From JAGQSZ01 sp049672765 (GTDB lineage Bacteria; Actinomycetota; Acidimicrobiia; Acidimicrobiales; Microtrichaceae), in NCBI GenBank assembly GCA_049672765.1, contig JBATWQ010000410.1, positions 1-6,375 on the forward strand: a stretch of 6,375 bases of DNA. The letters are read 5' to 3'. Shown one piece after another: positions 1 through 5,173 of the stretch; within the stretch, counting starts at the first letter, position 1; the number at the start of each line of letters is the position of its first letter. Under the pieces are notes generated by a model, which was given only the letters and a program-made list of their open reading frames with translations, was not told the origin of the DNA and did no database searches. A program made the position numbers and the translations under genes.

Positions 1-83
1 CGGGAGCACATGTTCGCCATAGATACCCATCGCTGAATCCTACGACTGGGCTCGGAGATGCCATATACATGTTGTCGGAACCC

Positions 84-88
84 GGAGG
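84..88 (+). promoter_or_regulatory. Ribosome binding site of corA
   Basis: GGAGG sits four bases before the ATG at 93. The spacing is a little short, but this is the only purine-rich match near the candidate starts, so it decides between the ATG at 69 and the ATG at 93. Confidence 0.6.
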
Positions 89-92
89 CACA

Positions 93-1064
93 ATGAGCGA
101 GATTCGGACGAGGGTGTATTCGGCTGGAACGCTGACGGAGGAGAACTTCCCTGTCGACGACGTTTCGGACCACCTTGAGCACGCCGACCGTGTCGTTTGG
201 ATCGATCTCTGTGACCCGTCCAAGGAGGACCTCGATGGGCTGTCCGAGGAACTCGGGCTTCACCACTTGGCGGTTGAGGATGCCTTGGGTCGACATCAGA
301 GGCCCAAACTGGATCAGTACTCCGGTCATCTCTTCCTTTCGTGCCACTCAGTACGTCTGGAAGGCGGTGCCCTAGAAGAGACCGAGGTTGACGCCTTCAT
401 TGGTAAGCAGTGGCTATTGACGGTGCGGAAGTCAGATCACTTTTCAATCGATGACGTAGTTGCCACCTGGGATCATTCGCCGGGGTTGGTCGGCAGGGGA
501 GTGGGGTTCCTGCTCTACGGGCTTCTAGATGTTGTGATCGACGGCTACTTCGAGGTGGTGGAGGCATTCGAGGACTACTACGACGACGTCAGCGACAGCA
601 TCTTTGGGGAACATCCGATCGAGCCTTCCGATCAGCGCCACTGGTTTGTCATGGGGCGGGCTCTGATCCGATTTCACCGGCTCGCTATGCCACTGCGAGA
701 AGTAATCAGTGGCCTGATGCGCCGCGAGGAATCTCTGGTGTCCGAGGAGATTCATCCATATTTCCAGGATGTCTATGACCATGTTCTGAGAGTCGAGGAA
801 TCCGCGGAGTCGCTTCGCGACCTGGTCTCCACCATCGTCGAGACCAACCTGAGCTTGCGTGACTACCGTCAGAACCAGGCCATGAAGAAGGTCACCAGTT
901 GGGCGGCGATCATCGCCGTACCAACGCTGATCACCGGCTTCTACGGAATGAACGTGCCCTATCCCGGCTTCAGTAGGGAGTCTGGTGTGCTCGTTTCGGT
1001 CGTGCTGATCGTGGTGGTTTCGTTGTCGCTATATGCCATGTTCCGCCACAAGGACTGGCTCTAG
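93..1064 (+). CDS. corA: CorA-type magnesium/divalent cation channel
   Basis: This is a 323-residue membrane channel of the CorA (2-TM-GIN) family, which carries Mg2+ and sometimes Co2+ or Ni2+ across the inner membrane as a pentamer. The sequence shows the usual layout. A long acidic cytoplasmic domain contains the conserved stretch EDALGRHQRPKLDQY, followed by a helical region. Two C-terminal membrane helices are separated by the signature YGMNVP, with Gly-Met-Asn at residues 285-287, and the protein ends in a short basic tail (RHKDWL). The ATG at 93 is chosen because GGAGG lies at 84-88 and because close actinobacterial relatives, as I recall them, begin with a similar MSEIRTRVY stretch. 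An in-frame ATG at 69 would add eight residues and lacks a ribosome site. The frame stays open upstream to base 3, but nothing there looks like CorA. Length is normal and no key residue is missing. The exact ion cannot be read from sequence. Confidence 0.93.
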   Translation: MSEIRTRVYSAGTLTEENFPVDDVSDHLEHADRVVWIDLCDPSKEDLDGLSEELGLHHLAVEDALGRHQRPKLDQYSGHLFLSCHSVRLEGGALEETEVDAFIGKQWLLTVRKSDHFSIDDVVATWDHSPGLVGRGVGFLLYGLLDVVIDGYFEVVEAFEDYYDDVSDSIFGEHPIEPSDQRHWFVMGRALIRFHRLAMPLREVISGLMRREESLVSEEIHPYFQDVYDHVLRVEESAESLRDLVSTIVETNLSLRDYRQNQAMKKVTSWAAIIAVPTLITGFYGMNVPYPGFSRESGVLVSVVLIVVVSLSLYAMFRHKDWL

Positions 1065-1185
1065 CGCTACCTGCTCTTGTGGGAGTACCGACAGCAGAAG
1101 AGCCGCACGACTGGAACCTCCTGTGGTTCACCTGGCGGCACTCAAAATGTCACAAGCCGTGGCTATGTTGGGTTTATCCTTCAAT

Positions 1186-1202
1186 GCTCCGAATTTTGGA
1201 GC
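1186..1202. promoter_or_regulatory. Inverted repeat downstream of corA
   Basis: GCTCC and GGAGC flank the seven-base centre GAATTTT. The arms can extend inward by G-T, A-T and A-T pairs, so the 17 bases are close to a full palindrome. It lies 122 bases after the corA stop and 116 bases before the first ATPase start. No T-run follows it, so it is not a typical intrinsic terminator. It could be a protein binding site or a transcript hairpin; neither is shown. Confidence 0.3.
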
Positions 1203-1253
1203 TACCGATGCGAGTCATTCTGAACCCGACGTGACTGGGCGACAGAAACGGGG

Positions 1254-1282
1254 GTGACGCGTTCGTCTGTGACGTGCTCGTT
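1254..1282 (+). repeat. Imperfect direct repeat upstream of ABC genes
   Basis: GTGACGCGTTCGTC at 1254-1267 is followed by GTGACGTGCTCGTT at 1269-1282, which matches at 11 of 14 positions with a 15-base period. It sits directly before the inverted repeat at 1283-1298. A 15-base period is not a whole number of helical turns, so two proteins bound in the same register is not an obvious reading. It may be chance. Confidence 0.3.
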
Positions 1283-1298
1283 AGCTCTGATATGAGCT
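1283..1298. promoter_or_regulatory. Candidate operator (AGCTC-N6-GAGCT)
   Basis: AGCTC at 1283-1287 and GAGCT at 1294-1298 form a perfect five-base inverted repeat around TGATAT. Over 1281-1300 the segment matches its own reverse complement at 14 of 20 positions. It ends 19 bases before the ATPase ATG at 1318. A weak promoter pair, GTGACG at 1269-1274 and TATGAG at 1291-1296 with a 16-base spacer, would place the repeat over the -10 region. That is where TetR-type repressors of exporter operons often bind. No repressor gene is in the window, so the link to a regulator is inference. Confidence 0.35.
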
Positions 1299-1317
1299 CA
1301 CACCGGTCCAGTTTCCA

Positions 1318-2328
1318 ATGACCCCCGGGAGTTGCCCGAAAATGGTGCCGATCATCGAGGCCGAAGGCCTGACGAAAACCTATGGCGAAGTACGTGCTCT
1401 CGATCACCTCGATCTGGTTGCAGAGTCGGGTCGAGTCACTGCGCTCCTGGGCCCGAACGGAGCGGGGAAAACCACCTTTATCAGTGCGCTGGCGACCCTG
1501 CTGAAGCCTGATGAGGGGACCTTGAGGGTCGCTGGTGTCGACGCAATCGCCCATCCCAAACAGATTCGACGGATCATCGGGCTCGCAGGTCAGTACGCGT
1601 CGGTAGAGCCGGCGATGACCGGTAGGGAGAATATCGAGATGGTCGCCCGACTATTCGGCCTCGACAAGGCAACTTGCCGCAGCGCGAGCGGCGAGGTGCT
1701 TGAGCTACTCGGGTTGGCTGACGCAGGAGACCGTCTCGTCAGGACCTATTCCGGAGGCATGAGGAGGCGCCTTGACCTTGGTGCGAGCCTTGTCGGTCGA
1801 CCTCGGCTGCTACTGCTCGATGAGCCGACTACCGGACTGGACCCAGGAAGTCGGGCGGACCTGTGGGACGCCATTCGCAATTTGGTGAGCAGCGGAACCG
1901 ATGTGCTGCTGACCACTCAGTACCTGGAAGAGGCAGATCAACTCGCCCGCGACATTGTGATTGTCGACCATGGACGAGTTATTGCTTCCGGCACGCCGGA
2001 CCAACTCAAGGGGAAGGCCGGTAGGGACGTCATCGAGGTCCGTCCACGTAACGCAACCGACCTGGGCAAGGTCGCCGAAATTCTCGAGACCGTAGCTGCG
2101 GAGCCGGTGCGGACCGACGCCGACACCCAGCACGTTTCGGCCTCGGTGGACGGCGGAGGGGACCAACTGACGTCCGTCGTTCGCCTGCTCGACGAGGGGG
2201 CGATCCTCTTCGACGACATTGGGCTTCGACGCCCCACTCTCGACGAGGTCTTCCTTGCCCTTACCGGCAAGCCCGCTGAAGCAACCTCCGATCCTGACAG
2301 TCAGGGTGAAATGGTGCACACGTCATGA
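1318..2328 (+). CDS. DrrA-type ABC transporter ATP-binding protein
   Basis: This is the cytoplasmic ATPase subunit of an ABC exporter of the daunorubicin-resistance (DrrA) type; it hydrolyses ATP to drive the permease encoded downstream. In the 336-residue reading, Walker A is GPNGAGKTT at 45-53, the Q-loop is AGQYASVEP near 92, the ABC signature is YSGGMRRRLDL from 144, and Walker B is LLLLDEP at 164-170. The usual H-loop histidine is replaced by glutamine in TTQYLEEAD (Q201), which is common in DrrA-like proteins. The C-terminal extension ends with the family stretch RRPTLDEVFLALTG. The start is uncertain. The ATG at 1318 has no clear ribosome site, while the ATG at 1342 (328 residues) has GGGAG at 1327-1331 and places the conserved domain nearer the terminus. 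The stop overlaps the next ATG as ATGA at 2325-2328. The substrate cannot be predicted. Confidence 0.93.
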   Translation: MTPGSCPKMVPIIEAEGLTKTYGEVRALDHLDLVAESGRVTALLGPNGAGKTTFISALATLLKPDEGTLRVAGVDAIAHPKQIRRIIGLAGQYASVEPAMTGRENIEMVARLFGLDKATCRSASGEVLELLGLADAGDRLVRTYSGGMRRRLDLGASLVGRPRLLLLDEPTTGLDPGSRADLWDAIRNLVSSGTDVLLTTQYLEEADQLARDIVIVDHGRVIASGTPDQLKGKAGRDVIEVRPRNATDLGKVAEILETVAAEPVRTDADTQHVSASVDGGGDQLTSVVRLLDEGAILFDDIGLRRPTLDEVFLALTGKPAEATSDPDSQGEMVHTS

Positions 2329-2477
2329 GCACAACGCGCACACGGCCCTCTGGAAGCGGCCGCAACAGCAGCGGCCGCAACAGCAACAGCAACATGTGTG
2401 TCGGCCGCACCAGTAACCGACGCATCGGCGTGAATGACGCAAGAACGAACAGTCCGAGAAGGGGAGTCCGAAAATGA
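2325..2477 (+). CDS. Possible 50-residue basic microprotein between ATPase and permease
   Basis: I do not recognise this product. The frame begins with an ATGA overlap on the ATPase stop (2325-2328) and ends with an ATGA overlap on the permease start (2474-2477), a layout typical of translationally coupled genes. It encodes 50 residues beginning MSTTRTRPSGSG, with 11 Arg, 1 Lys and only 1 Asp, 9 Ser and 7 Asn. There is no hydrophobic segment and it is predicted to be disordered. GC at third codon positions is about 70 percent (35 of 50), compatible with coding but not decisive. It has no good ribosome site of its own, so translation would depend on ribosomes leaving the ATPase. Alternatives are an untranslated spacer, or the polar N-terminal remnant of a lost second permease, since DrrB/DrrC-type permeases often start at exactly this overlap. 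Confidence 0.4.
   Translation: MSTTRTRPSGSGRNSSGRNSNSNMCVGRTSNRRIGVNDARTNSPRRGVRK
2355..2384 (+). repeat. Exact 15-base tandem duplication
   Basis: AGCGGCCGCAACAGC occurs twice with no spacer (2355-2369 and 2370-2384). It is followed by a further AACAGC (2385-2390) and AAC (2391-2393), so AACAGC appears three times. The period is a multiple of three; in the small frame at 2325-2477 it encodes SGRNS twice, then NSN. It looks like a recent slippage product. Confidence 0.85.
2459..2466 (+). promoter_or_regulatory. Strong ribosome binding site of the permease gene
   Basis: AAGGGGAG lies seven bases before the ATG at 2474. It fixes the permease start and shows the permease can be initiated independently of the ATPase or the small frame. 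An in-frame TGA at 2435-2437 excludes any start further upstream. Confidence 0.75.
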
Positions 2478-3334
2478 CTACCGCATCAGCTCCAACAGCA
2501 ATCGTCACCGAACTGGCCGGAGTCGAGCCGCCCGCCGCGTCGTCCGTCGGCGCAGGATTTGTAACCACGTCGGTTACGACTTCAAAGCGGACAGTCCTCC
2601 AGTTCTTCCGAACCCCTCAACTTCTGATGATGGGGTCCATCCAGGGTGCACTCTTCCTGTTGATGTTCCGCTACGTATTCGGCGGAGCTATCGATACCAG
2701 GGGAGCGATCAATTATGTCGACTTCCTGGTCCCCGGATTCCTCGTCACGGTCATCCTCTGGACCGGAATGGGTTCTGCGGCAGGAGTGGCAGAAGACGGT
2801 GCTTCCGGTGTGTATGACCGGCTGCGATCGCTACCCATTCCCCGCTCGGGAGTCGTGGTGGGCCGCTCACTAGCCGACCTGACTCTCACCGCGTGGGGAT
2901 TCCTCATCACCGGAGCGCTCGGATTCGCGGTCGGGTTCCGAACCCACAGCAGTCTGACCAATGTGGTGCTCGCGTTCGTCCTGATGCTCGCCGCCGGGTA
3001 CGCCTTCACATGGGTGTTCATCTTCATCGGACTGATCTCGGGCAACGCCCAGGCCGCCCAGGGAATGTCGATGCTGGTCATTCCGTTCTCATTCATCTCC
3101 AGCGCGAACGTTCCCATTGCAAGCATGCCTGGTTGGCTGCAGCCATTTGCCGCCAACCAGCCCGTCAGCGTCATCATCAACGCTGTGCGATGCCTGATGT
3201 TGGGTGGCCCGGAACGGGTAGGCACCATCGGTCACTCAACCGGGTACTGGGTTGTCCTTAGCCTGATTTGGTGCGCCGCAATCATGGTTGTCTTCGGGAC
3301 GCTCGCAGTTTCCCGCTTCTCCCGATCCAAGTAG
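2474..3334 (+). CDS. DrrB-type ABC-2 transporter permease
   Basis: This is the integral membrane half of the exporter, 286 residues, of the ABC-2 (DrrB) type. A polar Ala/Thr/Ser-rich tail of about 40 residues precedes six likely membrane segments near 50-70, 82-104, 134-155, 162-190, 197-215 and 257-281. Family features are FRYVFGGAI after the first helix; the cytoplasmic loop EDGASGVYDRLRSLPIPRS (about 107-125), which probably contacts the ATPase; and VPIASMPGWLQPFAANQP (about 213-230) before the last helix. The start is set by a strong ribosome site and an upstream in-frame stop. It should work with the ATPase encoded just before it, probably as a dimer of each subunit. Only one permease gene is present, so the transporter would use a homodimeric membrane part. 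The substrate is unknown: drug, glycolipid and other hydrophobic molecules are all seen for this type. Confidence 0.92.
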   Translation: MTTASAPTAIVTELAGVEPPAASSVGAGFVTTSVTTSKRTVLQFFRTPQLLMMGSIQGALFLLMFRYVFGGAIDTRGAINYVDFLVPGFLVTVILWTGMGSAAGVAEDGASGVYDRLRSLPIPRSGVVVGRSLADLTLTAWGFLITGALGFAVGFRTHSSLTNVVLAFVLMLAAGYAFTWVFIFIGLISGNAQAAQGMSMLVIPFSFISSANVPIASMPGWLQPFAANQPVSVIINAVRCLMLGGPERVGTIGHSTGYWVVLSLIWCAAIMVVFGTLAVSRFSRSK

Positions 3335-3394
3335 GGACCAGCCGATCTCCGGACGCAGCACTGGGAGACCCAGCACTGAGTAGAGTCCGGATCC

Positions 3395-4342
3395 ATGGCC
3401 CATTCCCGCAAATTTCGCTTTGGCGCACAGCTGCACCAACCACTCGCCGGTTTGACCTGGGCGCAGACCGCTCAGCGAATCGAGGAATTGGGTTACTCGA
3501 CCCTATTTCTGCCCGACCATTTCGGCGAACAGCTGGCGCCGATCGCTGCTATGACGGCTGCGGCAGCCGCGACTACGACCCTCAGGGTTGGCACTCTCGT
3601 ATTCGACAATGACTACCGACATCCAGTTGTCCTAGCCAAAGAGATGGCCACGATCGACGTCCTGTTCGAGGGGCGATGCGAGGTCGGCATGGGGGCTGGG
3701 TGGATGGCCACCGACTACGCGGAGTCGGGCATTTCGATGGATCCACCGAAGGTGCGGGTCGACCGCCTGATCGAGGGCGCCGAGATCGTCCGTGGTCTCT
3801 GGGGCGAGGGTCCTGTGAATCACTCGGGCGAGCACTACACGATCACAGAGATGGTAGGCCTGCCAAGGCCAAGCTCCGCTGGTGGGCCGCCTCTGATCAT
3901 CGCCGGTGGCTCTCCTAGGATGCTGCGCTTTGCTGGCAGAACGGCAGACATAGTCGGCGTCAATCCGTCGATTCATTCCGGCGAAGTCGATGCCGAGGCC
4001 GCCCGGGACGGCATGGCTGATCGGATGGATCGCAAGGTCCAGTGGGTCAGGGAAGGTGCGGGTGGTCGCTTCGACGACCTCGAGATCAACGCGTGGGTGC
4101 CGGTAGTCGCAATTACCGACGACGCGCAGGCGGTGGCCGAAATGATCGCCCCCGGATTCGGAATCGACGTTGAACACGCCTCCGAGGCGTTGGACTCGCC
4201 GATGACCATGGTGGGGACCGAGGACCAGATCGCCGAACGACTCCGGGAACGTCGCGATCGCTGGGGCTTCTCCTATCACGTGGTCCAGAACGAATCAGCT
4301 TTGGCGCTCGCTCCAGTGGTTGCAGCTCTGACCGGAAACTGA
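3395..4342 (+). CDS. LLM-class F420-dependent oxidoreductase (MSMEG_2516-like)
   Basis: This is a 315-residue luciferase-like (LLM) TIM-barrel oxidoreductase, expected to use reduced coenzyme F420 for hydride transfer in the cytoplasm. Features seen are the first strand FRFGAQLHQ, LGYSTLFLPDHFGEQLAPIAA (about 32-52), TLRVGTLVFDNDYRHPVVLAKE (62-83), GRCEVGMGAGW (93-103), GLPRPSSAGGPPLIIAGGSPRMLR (155-178) and ADIVGVNP (184-191). I recognise this pattern as the family named after M. smegmatis MSMEG_2516, from memory and without a search. Length is normal for the family. The ATG at 3395 has only a weak ribosome site (GAGTAGAG at 3378-3385). The gene follows the permease after 60 bases on the same strand and may be co-transcribed. 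The substrate is unknown. FMN use instead of F420 cannot be excluded from sequence alone. Confidence 0.88.
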   Translation: MAHSRKFRFGAQLHQPLAGLTWAQTAQRIEELGYSTLFLPDHFGEQLAPIAAMTAAAAATTTLRVGTLVFDNDYRHPVVLAKEMATIDVLFEGRCEVGMGAGWMATDYAESGISMDPPKVRVDRLIEGAEIVRGLWGEGPVNHSGEHYTITEMVGLPRPSSAGGPPLIIAGGSPRMLRFAGRTADIVGVNPSIHSGEVDAEAARDGMADRMDRKVQWVREGAGGRFDDLEINAWVPVVAITDDAQAVAEMIAPGFGIDVEHASEALDSPMTMVGTEDQIAERLRERRDRWGFSYHVVQNESALALAPVVAALTGN

Positions 4343-4355
4343 CCGGCGGCAGACA

Positions 4356-4396
4356 AGCCTGGAAGCCGGAAGGCAAGCCCTGACGGCCGGCAGGCT
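4356..4396. terminator. Possible hairpin between convergent genes
   Basis: AGCCTG at 4356-4361 pairs with CAGGCT at 4391-4396. CCGG at 4366-4369 can pair with CCGG at 4387-4390 across a four-base bulge. It lies in the 67-base gap between the oxidoreductase stop and the stop of the opposing phosphoesterase gene, where a two-way terminator is expected. No T-run follows on either strand, so it is a weak candidate. Confidence 0.3.
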
Positions 4397-4409
4397 AGTT
4401 CACGCCACC

Positions 4410-4907
4410 TCAGGTCACCGGAACGATCCGATGCTCGATGATGTGCCCATCTGCCAGCTCGAGCCACCCGTAGGTTCGATGGGACGCTCGCCGTCGTTCC
4501 GTGCAGCTACCGGGGTTGAAGACGCGTTGGCCTTCTTCGCCTTCGGAGTCGTCGGGCATGTGCGAGTGTCCGTAGATGACGATGTCAGCTTCAGGAAATC
4601 GGCGGTACAGCCGAGCGTTGCGTCCGACCCGGGGACCCGAATCGTGCAGCATCGCAACCCTGACGCCACCCAGGTCGATGGCAAGTACCTCCGGCAGTTC
4701 CAGTGACAGCGTCACGTCGTTGTTCCCCAAGACGGCATGAACCGGTGCAACCTCGGCGAGTCGAATGAGGAGGTCGCTGGTCAGGACATCGCCCGCGTGG
4801 AGGATCACGTTCGCCCGTTCGGCTGCTTCCCAGACTTCATCGGGAAGGTCGCGACCGGTACCGGGACGAACGTGGGTGTCAGCTAGTACCAGAACATGCG
4901 TGGTCAT
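4410..4907 (-). CDS. YfcE/MJ0936-type metallophosphoesterase
   Basis: This is a 165-residue cytoplasmic calcineurin-like phosphoesterase of the YfcE/MJ0936 group; members bind two metal ions and usually hydrolyse phosphodiesters. The metal-site motifs appear in order: D10 and H12 in LADTHV, D40 in HAGDVL, N62 in GNND, H88 in MLHDSG, and H114/H116 in YGHSHMP, followed by FNPGSC (130-135). Every expected ligand is present. The ATG at 4907 is chosen because the first beta-strand begins right after it. A GTG at 4967 in the same frame would add 20 residues (start MVGGIGERRDV) unlike the fold. The ribosome site before 4907 is poor. The gene converges on the oxidoreductase gene and runs in the same direction as the LuxR regulator, 266 bases after that gene's stop. 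The physiological substrate cannot be inferred. Confidence 0.9.
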   Translation of the reverse strand: MTTHVLVLADTHVRPGTGRDLPDEVWEAAERANVILHAGDVLTSDLLIRLAEVAPVHAVLGNNDVTLSLELPEVLAIDLGGVRVAMLHDSGPRVGRNARLYRRFPEADIVIYGHSHMPDDSEGEEGQRVFNPGSCTERRRASHRTYGWLELADGHIIEHRIVPVT

Positions 4908-5023
4908 CGAGAAACCGGCTGCCGAATTGCGTCTGACATCTCTTCGTTCGCCGATCCCTCCGACCACAAAGTCACCAGCTGACCGTACCCTCCGGAGCCG
5001 TCATCTGAGAGTTCCAACGATCG

Positions 5024-5164
5024 TCAGTTGGCGTCCCGTCGATTGAGAAGAATGACTCCCACGGCGAGGATGAGGATCGCGTACAAGGCGAAGATGAGCG
5101 CGTACTCGGGGCGGCGAAGGGCGGCGGCGAGAATCTTCTCCGGTCGTCGTTCAAGGACTCCGGC
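5024..5164 (-). other. Open stretch with a transmembrane helix but no ordinary start
   Basis: Directly after the LuxR gene's TAG (5174-5176) come two codons, a second TAG (5165-5167), then 46 open codons in the same frame ending in TGA at 5024-5026. The peptide has a basic start (LERRPEKILAAALRRPEY), a hydrophobic helix (ALIFALYAILILAVGVILL) and the polar end NRRDAN. In the last 25 codons, 20 end in G or C, as in a real gene. No ATG or GTG lies before the helix; the only ordinary start upstream of its end is a TTG at 5084-5086 inside it, leaving 20 residues. Possible readings are a membrane microprotein with an unusual start (ATT at 5132-5134 follows GGAGAAG), a gene broken by a frameshift or start mutation, or chance. 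A TTG at 5152-5154 in another frame would need a shift to enter it. I do not recognise the sequence. Confidence 0.35.
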
Positions 5165-5173
5165 CTATTTCGG

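Noticed and set aside
41..70. Possible promoter before corA with TATACA at 64-69
   Set aside because: The matching -35 region has only three of six consensus bases, and the element would overlap the alternative start; too weak to annotate.
3..92. The corA frame is open upstream to the left window edge
   Set aside because: The extra residues do not resemble the CorA N-terminus, and the ribosome site at 84-88 plus the MSEIRTRVY beginning support the start at 93.
1033..1257. A 74-codon + strand frame running out of the end of corA
   Set aside because: It starts inside corA in another frame, has no ribosome site, and its composition (Arg/Ser/Ala mix) resembles no known domain.
2323..2568. A minus-strand frame with a striking run of cysteines
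   Set aside because: The cysteine run is the antisense of the AGC/AAC repeat at 2355-2393; the frame covers the well-supported permease start and has no coding support of its own.
3356..3378. CAGCACTG repeated with a 15-base period, and a CTGGG-AGA-CCCAG hairpin, between permease and oxidoreductase
   Set aside because: The stem is only five pairs with no T-run and the repeat is eight bases; it is not convincing as a terminator or binding site.
3632..4279. A long minus-strand frame (215 codons) antisense to the oxidoreductase
   Set aside because: It is fully inside a gene with strong family motifs, and its own translation shows no recognisable domain; long antisense frames are common in GC-rich DNA.
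4972..5154. A 60-codon minus-strand frame starting at TTG between LuxR and phosphoesterase genes
   Set aside because: Its product is a low-complexity Ser/Pro/Arg string typical of a shadow frame; the neighbouring frame with the membrane helix is the more gene-like reading.
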